A stretch of DNA of 64,000 nt from Neisseriaceae bacterium JH1-16 (GCA_025989215.1 JAPDNP010000001.1:186001-250000); one strand, 5' to 3'; shown: positions 8,398 through 19,920, counted from the first letter of the stretch. Made by a program: numbers and translations. Notes: a model not told the origin generated them from the letters alone.

Positions 8398-9534
8398 ATG
8401 AATGTCCAGATCCAAGAAAGAAGCGCCCCGGCCGCCGGCCGTCAGGGCAAGGGTTTCGTGCAGGTCATCGATGTGGTGAAGAAGTTCGGCGATGCAGTCG
8501 CGCTCAACCACGTCAGCCTCACCATCGAGAAGAACGAGCTGTTTGCGCTGTTGGGCAGCTCCGGCTGCGGCAAGTCAACGCTGCTGCGCATTCTGGCGGG
8601 TTTCGAGACGGCCACCGAAGGCAAGATCCTGATCGACGGCGAGGACCTGGCCCGGGTGCCGCCGTATCACCGCCCGGTGAACATGATGTTCCAGAGCTAT
8701 GCGCTGTTTCCGCACATGACGGTGGAACGTAACGTCGGCTTCGGTCTGAGACAGGAGGGCGTGCCGAAGAACGAGATCGCCGAGCGGGTCAACGAGGCGC
8801 TCGACCTGGTGCAGATGCGCAGGTTCGCCCAGCGCAAGCCGCACCAGCTCTCCGGTGGCCAGCAGCAGCGGGTGGCGCTGGCACGCAGCCTGGTCAAGCG
8901 TCCCAAGCTTTTGCTGCTCGACGAGCCGATGTCGGCGCTGGACAAGAAAATCCGCCAGCAGACTCAGTTCGAGTTGATGAACATCCTCAATAAGGTCGGC
9001 GTCACCTGCGTGATGGTGACGCACGACCAGGAGGAGGCGATGACCATGGCCGACCGGCTGGCGGTGATGAGCGAGGGTGAGGTGGTGCAGATCGGCGGGC
9101 CGACCGAGGTCTACGAATACCCGAATTCGCGCTTCTCGGCCGAGTTCATCGGTTCGACCAACCTATTCGACGGGGTGGTGGTGGAGGACGAGCCGGACCA
9201 TGTCTATGTCGAGGCACCGGGGCTGCCGGCGCGCCTCTATATCAACCATGGCATTACCGGTCCGCTCGGCATGAACGTGTCGGTGTCGGTGCGCCCGGAG
9301 CGCGTGCTGCTGTCGCGCGCCAAACCCCAGCAGCCGTACAACTGGGTGCAGGGCGCGGTCAAGGACGTGGCCTATATGGGCAGTTACGCGCTGTATCGCG
9401 TCGAGCTCGGCAACGGCCGGATGGTGACCGCGAATGTCGCCGGGCTGGTGCTGAGCCAGGGCGAAGCGCCGTCCTATGGTGACGAAGTGTTTGTCAGCTG
9501 GAGCGAATCCAGCGGAGTGGTGCTGACCAAATGA
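8398..9534 (+). CDS. potG: PotG-type polyamine ABC transporter ATPase
   Basis: Cytoplasmic ATP-binding subunit, 378 residues, energising polyamine uptake. Walker A is [16 protein letters not shown] (about residues 49-64), the Q-loop [13 protein letters not shown], the signature [15 protein letters not shown], Walker [13 protein letters not shown] and the switch [17 protein letters not shown]-terminal TOBE regulatory domain follows (about 260-378), with [15 protein letters not shown]. The stop overlaps the potH start as ATGA, indicating translational coupling. Confidence 0.95.
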   Translation: MNVQIQERSAPAAGRQGKGFVQVIDVVKKFGDAVALNHVSLTIEKNELFALLGSSGCGKSTLLRILAGFETATEGKILIDGEDLARVPPYHRPVNMMFQSYALFPHMTVERNVGFGLRQEGVPKNEIAERVNEALDLVQMRRFAQRKPHQLSGGQQQRVALARSLVKRPKLLLLDEPMSALDKKIRQQTQFELMNILNKVGVTCVMVTHDQEEAMTMADRLAVMSEGEVVQIGGPTEVYEYPNSRFSAEFIGSTNLFDGVVVEDEPDHVYVEAPGLPARLYINHGITGPLGMNVSVSVRPERVLLSRAKPQQPYNWVQGAVKDVAYMGSYALYRVELGNGRMVTANVAGLVLSQGEAPSYGDEVFVSWSESSGVVLTK

Positions 9535-10439
9535 AAACGCTCATCCTACGCTGGCTGCCCAACGGCCGCCGCACGGTGATCGGCATACCGTTCACCTTCC
9601 TGCTGTTGTTCTTCCTGGTGCCGTTCATCCTGGTGGTGACGATCAGCTTTTCACAGCAACAGCTCGGTGTGCCGCCGTACACCCCGCTGACCACGCTGAA
9701 AGACGACGTCTATTCCATCGCGTTGAACATCGGTCACTACAAGTTCCTGCTGCAGGACGACCTGTACTTCGCCACCTACATCAGTTCGCTGCAGATCGCC
9801 TTGGTGTCGACGCTGTTGTGTCTGCTGATCGGTTTCCCGATCGCCTACTACATCGCGCGGGCATCGGAGTCGGTACGCGGCACGCTGATGATGATGGTGA
9901 TGCTGCCGTTCTGGACCTCGTTCCTGATCCGGGTGTACGCCTGGATCGGCATCCTCAAGAACGACGGCTTCCTCAACCAGTTCCTGATGTGGCTCGGGCT
10001 GATCAGCGCGCCGCTGCGCATCTACCACACCAACTGGGGGGTCTACATCGGCATGGTGTATTCCTACCTGCCGTTCATGATCATGCCGCTCTACGCCCAC
10101 CTGGTGAAGATGGACCTGACGCTGCTCGAAGCCGCCTACGACCTGGGCTCCAAACCGTGGCGCGCGTTCATCGAGGTGACGCTGCCGCTGTCCAAGAACG
10201 GCATCATCGCCGGCAGCCTCTTGGTGTTCATTCCGGCGGTCGGCGAGTACGTGATTCCGGAACTGCTCGGTGGCTCGGACACGCTGATGATCGGCCGGGT
10301 GATGTGGGACGAGTTTTTCAATAACGTCGACTGGCCGATGGCCTCGGCGGTGACCTGCGCAATGGTGCTGCTGCTCTTGGTACCGATGGCGCTGTTCCAG
10401 CACTACCAGACCAAGGTCCTGGAGGAGAGCAAGCGATGA
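9531..10439 (+). CDS. potH: PotH-type polyamine ABC permease
   Basis: Inner-membrane permease of 302 residues. A first helix (FTFLLLFFLVPFILVVTISF) is followed by a periplasmic segment and further helices. The EAA loop that contacts the ATPase is LLEAAYDLGSKPWRAFIEVTLPLSKNGI (about residues 198-225). It forms a heterodimer with PotI. It starts in a 4-base overlap with potG and ends in a 4-base overlap with potI, the tightly coupled arrangement typical of this operon. Confidence 0.94.
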   Translation: MKTLILRWLPNGRRTVIGIPFTFLLLFFLVPFILVVTISFSQQQLGVPPYTPLTTLKDDVYSIALNIGHYKFLLQDDLYFATYISSLQIALVSTLLCLLIGFPIAYYIARASESVRGTLMMMVMLPFWTSFLIRVYAWIGILKNDGFLNQFLMWLGLISAPLRIYHTNWGVYIGMVYSYLPFMIMPLYAHLVKMDLTLLEAAYDLGSKPWRAFIEVTLPLSKNGIIAGSLLVFIPAVGEYVIPELLGGSDTLMIGRVMWDEFFNNVDWPMASAVTCAMVLLLLVPMALFQHYQTKVLEESKR

Positions 10440-11371
10440 TCAAGCCCAGCAAACCCATGTCGGTGTCCGTGCTCGGCCTCGGCTACCTGTTCCTCTACCT
10501 GCCGATCATCCTGTTGGTGATCTACTCGTTCAACGAGTCGAAACTGGTGACGGTCTGGTCGGGGTTTTCCACCAAGTGGTACGCCACGCTGCTCGATGAC
10601 GACGAACTGATCACTGCCGCCTGGCTGAGCCTGAAGATCGCGCTGATGACCGCGTTCGCCTCGGTGGTGATCGGCACCTGGGGCGGCTTCGTGCTGGCGC
10701 GCTTCGGCCGCTTCCGCATGCTGACGCTGTTCACCGCGATGATCAACGCGCCGCTGGTGATCCCGGAAGTGATCCAGGGCATCTCGCTGCTGCTGCTGTT
10801 CGTGGCGATGGAGCAGCTGCTCGGTTGGCCGCAGGGCCGCGGGGTGTTCACCATTTGGATCGGCCACGTGATGCTGTGCGTGTCCTATGTGGCGATCATC
10901 GTCCAGTCGCGGGTGAAGGAGCTCAATCTGTCGTACGAAGAAGCGGCGATGGATCTGGGTGCGACCCCGTTTAAGGTGTTCTTCGTGATCACGCTGCCCT
11001 TGATTGCGCAGGCGCTGATTTCCGGCTGGCTGCTGTCGTTCACCCTGTCGCTCGACGACCTGGTGTTGACCGCCTTCCTGTCCGGCCCGGGCTCGACCAC
11101 CTTGCCGCTGGTGGTGTTCTCGCGGGTGCGTCTGGGTCTGAACCCGGAAATGAACGCGTTGGCGACGATCTTCATCCTGCTCGTCACCATCGGCGTCGTC
11201 GCGGCCAACCAGTATATGCGGGCCGCCGAGCGCAAGCGGGCACGTGAAATGCGCATGGCGTTCCAGAGCGAGTCAACGTTGGCCGAAACCGATAACAGCC
11301 CGGTGATGGCGCGCCAGGCCGAGGGAGCCAGCAAGCCGGCATTGCTGACTCGCAAGGGTGTTCAGTCGTAA
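10436..11371 (+). CDS. potI: PotI-type polyamine ABC permease
   Basis: Second inner-membrane permease, 311 residues, with the EAA loop YEEAAMDLGATPFKVFFVITLP (about residues 162-183). Six helices are evident, beginning VLGLGYLFLYLPIILLVIYSFNES. The hydrophilic C-terminal tail of about 45 residues (AAERKRAREMRMAFQSES onward) is longer than in E. coli PotI. A GTTGGCCGAA copy lies in the tail at 11278. The porin-like gene starts 39 bases later and is probably in the same transcript. Confidence 0.94.
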   Translation: MIKPSKPMSVSVLGLGYLFLYLPIILLVIYSFNESKLVTVWSGFSTKWYATLLDDDELITAAWLSLKIALMTAFASVVIGTWGGFVLARFGRFRMLTLFTAMINAPLVIPEVIQGISLLLLFVAMEQLLGWPQGRGVFTIWIGHVMLCVSYVAIIVQSRVKELNLSYEEAAMDLGATPFKVFFVITLPLIAQALISGWLLSFTLSLDDLVLTAFLSGPGSTTLPLVVFSRVRLGLNPEMNALATIFILLVTIGVVAANQYMRAAERKRAREMRMAFQSESTLAETDNSPVMARQAEGASKPALLTRKGVQS

Positions 11372-11409
11372 GTCCTCATCACGATACCAACAAAACCAAT
11401 GGAGAAATC

Positions 11410-12972
11410 ATGAAGAGAGTACTGATTAGTCTTTTGCTGGCCAGCTTGCCGGGGGTGGTGCTGGCCGATGCGCAAGGGGATGAGATCGCCCGCCTGAAGG
11501 CGCAGTTGAACGCACTGCAAAGCCGGATGGATGCGATGCAGAAAGCCGGTAGCCAATCGGCCAAGGCGAAGTCGAAGGGCACGGCTGCGGCAGTCGAGGC
11601 GGCTCCGGCCGCCAGTGCCCAGGCCGTCGCTGCCGACGATGTCGCCGAGATGAAGCAGCAGCTGGCCAGCATGCAGCTGAAGGTCGATGCCTTGCAGACC
11701 GCCTCGACCGAAGGCCCGCTGGCCGGCCTGAGCGTGACCGGCTACCTTGATCCGACGTATAGCTACAACCGCAATGCGAACAGCGGCTCGTTCCAGTTCG
11801 TCAATCACAACAAGGCTTATACCTACGACACCAGTACGATCGGCGACGTCTATCTGGACATCAAGAAGACCTTCGGCGTGGGCCCGACCGCACCGAGCGT
11901 CGAGTTCTCGATCATGCCGAACCGCGGCAACGGCAACACGCTGTTGGTCGACGATAAGGGCAATACTGGCAACAACATCATCAACACGGCGCAGATCAAC
12001 TACCCGCTGTCGGATCAGTACACCATCGTGGCTGGCCTGATCTCCAGCTTCGGCGGCTACGACGTGCAGCAGTCCAACCAGACGCTGGCGATCACCCACA
12101 ACCTGCTGTACGACTTCAGCGACCCGGGCAGCTACGTCGGCGCCGGCCTCAACTGGAGCCATGGACAGTGGACGGTGAAGAGCTTCATCGGCAACGAGCA
12201 GTATCGTACCCGCGGCTCGTCGGTGCAGACCGGCTCCGACCCGAACAACATCAACCCACAGTTTAAGAGCAACAACACCCCGACCGTCACCGCGCGGGTC
12301 GATTACCAGTACAGCAGCCCGCTTGACATCGGTTGGTCGTTCAACGCCGGCCGGCAGACGCTGGTTACCGGCAGTGCCGCAGCCAACCCCAACGGCGTGG
12401 TCAGCAACGGTTGTCAGAATGGCAATACCGGCTTCGGTTATCAGTGCTCGTCGAGCAACCCGTTCAGCAACTACTTCTTCACCGAGGCTGACTTCACCTA
12501 TCTGTTGCCTGACGCCCAGCTGAACGCCGAGGTCGATTACGGTACTCAGAAGGACGCGGCGTGGAATGGTGGCGATGCGGTCTGGTACGGCGCCTCGCTG
12601 CAGGCGCACCAGAAGTGGACCACCGAGCTGCTCGGCCGGATGGGCGTGACCTTCCGCTACGACTACCTGAACGACAGCAAGAACGGCGGCGGCGGTGGCG
12701 GTATTGCGCTCGGCTCGCAGGGTTACGACGGCAACAACGGCTTCGGCGTCAACTACTCATGCATCGCCAACTCGAGCAGTCTGGGTAGCGAGTGCAAGGG
12801 CGCCAACCGCCAGTCGCTGGTAGCGGCGCTGCTGTTCTACCCGATCGACCAGCTCATCATCAAGATGGAATACCGGCATGACTGGGCCAACAACGACGTG
12901 TTCGTGAAGCACGACGGCAGCTTTACCAAGACTAACGACGTGGTCGGTGCCTCGATGGTGTATTCGTTCTAA
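11410..12972 (+). CDS. Outer-membrane beta-barrel protein (DUF3138-like), putative porin
   Basis: A 520-residue exported protein with signal peptide KRVLISLLLASLPGVVLA, an N-terminal coiled coil (DEIARLKAQLNALQSRMDAM and MKQQLASMQLKVDALQT) like that of trimeric porins, and then about 400 residues of beta-rich sequence with alternating aromatic strands, ending in the C-terminal aromatic motif VVGASMVYSF expected for BAM recognition. It resembles the betaproteobacterial DUF3138 group. Position right after potI, with SD GGAGAAATC, suggests an outer-membrane route for polyamines; this is inference. A strong terminator follows. Confidence 0.72.
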   Translation: MKRVLISLLLASLPGVVLADAQGDEIARLKAQLNALQSRMDAMQKAGSQSAKAKSKGTAAAVEAAPAASAQAVAADDVAEMKQQLASMQLKVDALQTASTEGPLAGLSVTGYLDPTYSYNRNANSGSFQFVNHNKAYTYDTSTIGDVYLDIKKTFGVGPTAPSVEFSIMPNRGNGNTLLVDDKGNTGNNIINTAQINYPLSDQYTIVAGLISSFGGYDVQQSNQTLAITHNLLYDFSDPGSYVGAGLNWSHGQWTVKSFIGNEQYRTRGSSVQTGSDPNNINPQFKSNNTPTVTARVDYQYSSPLDIGWSFNAGRQTLVTGSAAANPNGVVSNGCQNGNTGFGYQCSSSNPFSNYFFTEADFTYLLPDAQLNAEVDYGTQKDAAWNGGDAVWYGASLQAHQKWTTELLGRMGVTFRYDYLNDSKNGGGGGGIALGSQGYDGNNGFGVNYSCIANSSSLGSECKGANRQSLVAALLFYPIDQLIIKMEYRHDWANNDVFVKHDGSFTKTNDVVGASMVYSF

Positions 12973-13001
12973 GCTCGTCGATTCCCTCTCGGCCTTATTT
13001 T

Positions 13002-13030
13002 GGACAGCGATATTTCGCTGTCCTTTTTTA
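13002..13030 (+). terminator. Terminator of the pot operon
   Basis: Perfect 9-bp stem GGACAGCGA / TCGCTGTCC with TATT loop, then a run of T. Confidence 0.92.
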
Positions 13031-13078
13031 TTGGCGGGTCGCGGGCACGACCTTTGTCAGAAGATCGGCGATCTTGCG

Positions 13079-13108
13079 TTGCCCGGTCAGAGGGGGGCAG
13101 CTTACAAT
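13079..13108 (+). promoter_or_regulatory. Sigma-70-like promoter of argS
   Basis: TTGCCC (13079-13084), 18-base spacer, TACAAT (13103-13108), about 70 bases before the argS ATG. Confidence 0.5.
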
Positions 13109-13155
13109 CATGTAGGTAAGAATTTTTCGAAATCGAATATTCGAATTTCGCTTAA

Positions 13156-14895
<1,740 letters not shown>

Positions 14896-14918
14896 TGCCA
14901 TATTTGGAGCGGAACTAC

Positions 14919-14951
14919 CAAAAGCCCGGAGCGATTGCTTCGGGCTTTTTT
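14919..14951 (+). terminator. Terminator of argS
   Basis: AAAAGCCCG / CGGGCTTTTTT stem with an internal short stem-loop and a long T tract. Confidence 0.92.
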
Positions 14952-15162
14952 AATGCGATGCAAGCAATGAATAACCTATGCGTCATTGTTAATGAAAGTC
15001 TTTGTAGCTAGATATTTAACGTGGTGATTTAATCGTATTTTATTAACCTAACATTAATGGCTGAAGGTCACTCATCGGGTCCGTTTCTCAGCAGCAAGCG
15101 GCAAGGAAAGGCTATGTTTTCCCTTCGGCCGACCCTGGTCCGGCCAAGATAAGGAGCTGTCC

Positions 15163-16464
15163 ATGGCATCAGCACTACGCGGCGCATTTCTCAGTTACAC
15201 CGGCAATCCGTTCAAGGATGGGGTAGAGGGCAGTTTTCGCTACGAGTCCGACGGCCTGGTCGTTATCGAGGACGGCACGATCCGCTATGCCGGGGCCTAT
15301 GATGCCAGCCGGCTGCCGGCCGGGGTGGTGCCGGAGCATTATCGCGATGCGCTGATCGTGCCCGGCTTCATCGATGCCCACGTGCATTATCCGCAGACGC
15401 CGATGATCGGTGCCTATGGCAAGCAACTGCTCGACTGGCTCAACAAATACACCTTCGTGACCGAGCAGCGCTATCACGACAAGGCCTTTGCCCGACAGAT
15501 CGCCCATGTGTTCCTGCGCGAACAGCTGAAGGCCGGCGTGACCACGCCGATCACCTATTGCACCGTGCACCCCGAGTCGGTCGACGCCTATTTCGAGGAG
15601 GCCGAGGTGTTCGGTCTGCGCACCGGCGCCGGCAAGGTGCTGATGGACCGTAATGCTCCGCCGGAACTGCTCGACACCGCCAAGACCGGCTACGACCAAT
15701 CCAAGGCCCTGGCCGAGAAGTGGCACAACCGCGGTCGCTTCTTCTACGTGGTGACGCCGCGCTTCGCGCCGACCAGCACGCCCGAGCAACTTGAGGCGGC
15801 CGGAGCCTTGTACCAGGAGGTCCCCGGCGTCTACATGCAGACGCATCTGTCGGAAAACACCAACGAGATCGCCTGGGTGAACGAGCTGTTCCCCGGCACG
15901 CAGGGCTATCTCGACGTCTACGACCGCTACGGCCTGGTCGGACCGCGGGCCTTGTTCGGTCATGCAGTGCATTTGACCGATCAGGAATGGAAGAGGTTGG
16001 CCGAAGCGGGCGCCACCATCGTGCATTGCCCGACTTCCAACCTGTTCCTCGGCTCGGGCCTGTTCAATCTGGAACGGGCGCTGGTCTCAAGTAATCCGGT
16101 GCGTACCGCGCTAGGCTCGGACCTGGGCGCGGGCACCAGCTTCTCGCCGCTGGTGACGCTGAACGAGGCGTACAAGATCGCGCAACTGCGTGGCTATTCC
16201 CTGTCGGCGCACCACGCCTTCTATCTCGCCACGCTCGGTTCGGCGCGGGCGATCTATCAGGATCAGCACATCGGCAGCATCGAGGTCGGCAAGGATGCCG
16301 ATCTGGCCGTGCTCGATCTCAAGGCCACCCCGATCCTCGCCGACCGCCAGGCCTTCTCCGAAACGCTGGAAGAACAATTGTTCGTGCTGATGACGCTTGG
16401 TGACGAGCGCGTCGTCCAGGCGACCTATGCCGCCGGACGCAAGGTGCACGAGCGTGCGAACTGA
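15163..16464 (+). CDS. guaD: Guanine deaminase
   Basis: Cytosolic zinc amidohydrolase converting guanine to xanthine, 433 residues. The metal-binding motif PGFIDAHVHYPQ is at about residues 64-75; the THLSENTNEI histidine follows near 228, GHAVHL near 265, and the catalytic aspartate in GSDLGAGTSFS near 319-329. AAGGAGCTGTCC precedes the ATG. The gene stands after an AT-rich 200-base leader (14960-15060) that probably holds its promoter. It is followed by the remnant of an MFS transporter, perhaps once the associated purine permease. Confidence 0.95.
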   Translation: MASALRGAFLSYTGNPFKDGVEGSFRYESDGLVVIEDGTIRYAGAYDASRLPAGVVPEHYRDALIVPGFIDAHVHYPQTPMIGAYGKQLLDWLNKYTFVTEQRYHDKAFARQIAHVFLREQLKAGVTTPITYCTVHPESVDAYFEEAEVFGLRTGAGKVLMDRNAPPELLDTAKTGYDQSKALAEKWHNRGRFFYVVTPRFAPTSTPEQLEAAGALYQEVPGVYMQTHLSENTNEIAWVNELFPGTQGYLDVYDRYGLVGPRALFGHAVHLTDQEWKRLAEAGATIVHCPTSNLFLGSGLFNLERALVSSNPVRTALGSDLGAGTSFSPLVTLNEAYKIAQLRGYSLSAHHAFYLATLGSARAIYQDQHIGSIEVGKDADLAVLDLKATPILADRQAFSETLEEQLFVLMTLGDERVVQATYAAGRKVHERAN

Positions 16465-16522
16465 GTTGCGGCATTGGGACAGGACTCCTACCATTTTTAT
16501 CGTTTCAGTGTGGAGATCGGTG

Positions 16523-16965
16523 ATGACAACCCGCGATATCAGTTCTGGTGTTCAGGCGCCACGGCTCGCGGCGCCCGAGCGTGGTGGGTCTGGACTCTGG
16601 CCAATGCCTTGGCGATCTTTCTGTTCAACGTGCAGACCGGCTACGCGATCGTTAACCCGACTTGTCCAAGGACCTGAGCCTGACCATCTCGCAGGCCGGA
16701 CCGTGGCCGCCGAACACCTGGGCGTTCGCTATTGCCCAGTTGTTCGGCGGCGCCTTGCTTGATCGGCTCGGCGCCGGCAAAGTGCTGCCGGTCGCGGCGG
16801 CCTGTTGATATCGTTGTCGGGGAAGCTGCTCGACGGCACTGCCGGGCAGCTGGCCGACTACCAACATACGATGTGGGTGATCGTCGGTGCACTGATCATT
16901 GCCTGTGTCGGCTGCGTGCTGATCAAGGAGAGCCATCCAGAGGCTGCCGGCAGTAAGGCGCCCCC
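16523..16965 (+). pseudogene. Decayed MFS transporter remnant
   Basis: ATG 16523 with GGAG upstream opens a credible N-terminus (MTTRDISSGVQAPRLA), but the frame shifts near 16580. The +1 frame continues with WWVWTLANALAIFLFNVQTG YAIVNP, a typical MFS first helix; a second shift near 16670 gives LSLTISQ and WAFAIAQLFGGALLDRLGAGK, the helix 2-3 loop motif. Then the sequence jumps to a C-terminal MFS segment (TMWVIVGALIIACVGCVLIK) around 16870-16930. Most of the central protein is deleted. The gene is clearly non-functional, with at least two frameshifts and an internal deletion of several hundred residues. Confidence 0.82.
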
Positions 16966-17111
16966 ATGCTTCGCTCGACAACGCCACGGCTCAACCCGTG
17001 GCGTTTTGCATTGAGGGCCGGGGCAACTGTCACCGGCACTTCGCCGCGGGACTGTGGCTGGCGCGCGGTGAAGGCGGCACTTAGTCTGTAGCCATCGAGA
17101 GAGGAGTCACA

Positions 17112-17795
17112 ATGAAAACCATCGGTCTGATCGGCGGGATGAGCTGGGAGTCGAGTGCGCTGTATTACCGTTTTATCAACGAAGCGGTGCGGCGTCGCTT
17201 AGGCGGCCTGCATTCAGCCAAGGTGATTATCAACAGCATCGACTTTGCGCCGCTGGCCGCTTGGCAGGCGCAGGGCGAATGGGAGCTGGCTGGCGAATTG
17301 TTGGCCGAACGAGCTCGGGACTTGGAACGGGCAGGAGCAGACTGCATCGCAATCGGTGCCAACACCATGCACAAGGTCGCCGACCGGGTCGAGGCGGCGG
17401 TCTCGGTGCCGCTGCTGCATATCGGCGATGCGCTGGCGGCCGAGGTTCGCCGGGCGGGGCTGAGACGGGTGGCTTTGCTCGGAACCCGTTTCGTGATGGA
17501 GCAGGATTTTTACCGTGCAAGGTTGGCCGAACAGGGCCTGGTGGTGGCGGTGCCGGCGGCGAGCGACCGGGATGTCCTGCACCGGATCATCTTCGATGAG
17601 TTGTGTCGCGGCGAAGTGCGCGAAGCGTCGCGACTGTGGCTGCAGGCGCTGATGCGGCAGATGTCCGCCGATGGGGTCGAGGCGGTATTGCTGGCCTGCA
17701 CCGAGCTGGTGTTGCTCGGCGAAGAGGGACCGGTGCCGGTATTCGACAGTGCTCGGCTACACGCCGAGGCGCTGGTCGACTGGGCGTTGAGCTGA
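17112..17795 (+). CDS. Aspartate/glutamate-racemase family protein, YgeA-like amino-acid racemase
   Basis: Cofactor-independent racemase of 227 residues, strongly like E. coli YgeA from the first residues (MKTIGLIGGMSWESSALYYR). The two catalytic positions are IGANTMHK (Thr, about residue 80, where aspartate racemase has Cys) and LLACTELVLL (Cys, about 194). This Thr/Cys pair is as in YgeA, a broad-specificity racemase, so the Thr is not a defect. SD AGAGAGGAGTC lies before the ATG. It carries two GTTGGCCGAA copies (17300, 17522), both read as Leu-Ala-Glu. No operon partner is evident. Confidence 0.88.
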   Translation: MKTIGLIGGMSWESSALYYRFINEAVRRRLGGLHSAKVIINSIDFAPLAAWQAQGEWELAGELLAERARDLERAGADCIAIGANTMHKVADRVEAAVSVPLLHIGDALAAEVRRAGLRRVALLGTRFVMEQDFYRARLAEQGLVVAVPAASDRDVLHRIIFDELCRGEVREASRLWLQALMRQMSADGVEAVLLACTELVLLGEEGPVPVFDSARLHAEALVDWALS

Positions 17796-17814
17796 CTGGC
17801 CGTGGCACAACAAC

Positions 17815-17839
17815 AAACCGGGCCTGAGTGGCCCGGTTT
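17815..17839. terminator. Bidirectional terminator between racemase gene and gcr
   Basis: Perfect 10-bp stem AAACCGGGCC / GGCCCGGTTT with TGAGT loop; T/A flanks on both sides suit the convergent genes. Confidence 0.8.
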
Positions 17840-17850
17840 GCGGTAGTGGC

Positions 17851-19887
17851 TCAATGCGCCTCCTGTTCCTTGTCCGACTTCTCCTCGAGCTGCGCGACTT
17901 TTGCCGGCGGCAGGAAGAACTGCAGCGGATGGCGGACGAAACGGCGCAGCAGCAGGGGCACCAGCGGCCAGGCATCGCTGCCCTTGAGCTTGCGCGAGCG
18001 TAGCGCCACCCACAGGGCCAGGCCGAAGCTGACCGCCAGGTTGGTCAGGCCGATCAGCGTAATACCGGCCAGCGACATCAGCACCACATTGAGCGGCAGT
18101 TGGAAGTCGTTGGTCACCGAGGCGAACGCGAGGTAGGCCGACGAGAAGGTGATGTGACGGATGTCGATCGGCAGGCCGAGAATCACGCCCACCGTACCGG
18201 TCAGTCCCAGGAACATGCCGAAGTAGAAGTTGCCGGCCAGGGCGCCGAGGTTGTGCTCGATGTAGCCGGCCAGTTTGTTTGCCCGGTGTGGCCCGACCAG
18301 CCGGTTCAGCCACGGCAGCGCCGCGATCCGCTCCGGGATGCGGCGGTAGATCGCCAGGTTGTCGTAGTAGCCGGCGATCAGGCCAGCGAGGAACAGGTAG
18401 ACGCCGGCGATCGCGGCATGCGGGATCGCCAGGCTGCGTATCGGGTCGAGATCGTGCAGCAGGTGCTGCGCCTTCGTGGCATCGACCAAAGGTTGGCCGA
18501 ACAGCGCCTGCCAGCCCAAGGCGAGCAGACCGGCAGTAGGGACCACCAGCAGCACGTTGCCGAGGATCGCAATGAACTGGGTGCGCATCACCTGCACGAC
18601 CAGGTCGGCCAGTTCCTCGGCGCTGGCCTTCTTGCCGACCGTGTGGATCTGCGAAGCGATCCGCGCGGCGGTCATCGCCGGCTGCTTGGTGGCGATGGTG
18701 AAGCCGAGGATCTGCACGATCATGAAGCCGAGCGCGTAGTTCAGACCGAATGCCATGCCCTCCCACAGCAGCGGCAGGTGGCCACGTGCCGTCAGCATCT
18801 TGATCAGTGCCATAACGCCGACGATCAGGCCGGCGCCCATCGCGGCGCGTGCCATGCCGTTCCACTCGCCGCGCGTCTCGGCGATGTAGTGCTCGCCGTG
18901 GCGGCCGGCGTGCTCCGTGACCTGCAGCGCCAGCAATTCGGTGTTGGACTTGAACAGGTCGCGCAGGCTGTACTTGCGGTTGCCGGCTTCGATCAGGCGG
19001 ATGATCAGTTGGAACAGCGTCGGGTCGACCCCCGCGTCGTAGTCGGGATCGAGCAGGATCAGCAGCGCGCGCAGCCGGTCGATATGCTGGGTCAGGCGTA
19101 GTGCGTGATAGGTCAGGTTGACCGAGATGCCGTAGCGCGCGGCATTCTTGCGCAACTTGGCGAGGATCTCCTCGCACTGATCGAGCAGCACCAGGATGTG
19201 CTTCTCGTCCTCGCCGGGGGGGGCGTGTTCGGACAGGCCCTGCCGGTAGCTCTCGACATAGCGCAGCACCTCGGCGTTCAGGTGCAGAAACGGCGATTCG
19301 AAGCGCTCGATATCGGGGTAGACGCGCACCAGCTCCGGTTCCAGACCGATGGCGGTAATCCGTGCCGACAGGACTTGTACGGCCTCGAGCAGTTGCAGCC
19401 GCATCGCGGTGTCGCCACCGTTGCGCTCAGCCTCGTGCCAGGCGAGCGCGCGCCACAGGTCGCCCCAAACTTCGTCGGGAATGCTGGCCAGCCACAGGTG
19501 GTCATCCTCGCGCCAGAACAGTTGGCCGAACACATCGCGTAGCGACTCCGGGCGCACCGGTGGCGGCAACAGCCGCTCGCCGATGCGTCGCGACAGCGCG
19601 CTGAAGAAGCCCTCGTTGGCGAGAATGCCGGCTTCGGTATACAGCGAGATCTGGCGGGTTTCCATCAGTAGTGCCAATAGGCCTTGGCGCAGTGCGTGCC
19701 GGTGATCGGGCTGATGCTCGAGCAGATAGGTGAGGGCGCGCAGGTTCTTGACGGCCTGCTCAGTATGGCGTGCCGCATGCGGGCGCAGGGTGACGATCAG
19801 GTCGGCCAGCGCCTCGGCCGGCGGGGTGTCGGCGGTAGCAAGCCGACGCAGCGCGTCATCCATCGAAAGCGGGGTCTTGGTCATCAT
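17851..19887 (-). CDS. Gcr-like 'site-specific recombinase' (PF10136-type membrane protein)
   Basis: A 678-residue protein of the family annotated site-specific recombinase after Neisseria gcr. The N-terminal half is soluble and helical (for example AVKNLRALTYLLEHQPDHRH at about residues 43-62, then RRIGERLLPPPVRPESLRDVFGQLFWREDD). The C-terminal half (from about 340) has about nine membrane helices, such as MGAGLIVGVMALIKMLTARG and FIAILGNVLLVVPTAGLLALG. Membrane character makes a recombinase role doubtful; the name is inherited. Tandem ATG codons lie at the start. Common in Neisseriales. It carries motif copies at 18492 and 19521, both read as Phe-Gly-Gln. Confidence 0.85.
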   Translation of the reverse strand: MMTKTPLSMDDALRRLATADTPPAEALADLIVTLRPHAARHTEQAVKNLRALTYLLEHQPDHRHALRQGLLALLMETRQISLYTEAGILANEGFFSALSRRIGERLLPPPVRPESLRDVFGQLFWREDDHLWLASIPDEVWGDLWRALAWHEAERNGGDTAMRLQLLEAVQVLSARITAIGLEPELVRVYPDIERFESPFLHLNAEVLRYVESYRQGLSEHAPPGEDEKHILVLLDQCEEILAKLRKNAARYGISVNLTYHALRLTQHIDRLRALLILLDPDYDAGVDPTLFQLIIRLIEAGNRKYSLRDLFKSNTELLALQVTEHAGRHGEHYIAETRGEWNGMARAAMGAGLIVGVMALIKMLTARGHLPLLWEGMAFGLNYALGFMIVQILGFTIATKQPAMTAARIASQIHTVGKKASAEELADLVVQVMRTQFIAILGNVLLVVPTAGLLALGWQALFGQPLVDATKAQHLLHDLDPIRSLAIPHAAIAGVYLFLAGLIAGYYDNLAIYRRIPERIAALPWLNRLVGPHRANKLAGYIEHNLGALAGNFYFGMFLGLTGTVGVILGLPIDIRHITFSSAYLAFASVTNDFQLPLNVVLMSLAGITLIGLTNLAVSFGLALWVALRSRKLKGSDAWPLVPLLLRRFVRHPLQFFLPPAKVAQLEEKSDKEQEAH

Positions 19888-19920
19888 GCAGTGGTGGTCG
19901 GGGATTCTCTGTAGTGTAGG

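Noticed and set aside
14952-15162. A riboswitch in the guanine deaminase leader
   Set aside because: No purine-aptamer core could be matched; the segment is simply AT-rich and probably carries the promoter.
17360-17420. Thr in the first catalytic position of the racemase as an inactivating change
   Set aside because: The YgeA group naturally has this Thr/Cys pair; the remaining motifs are intact.
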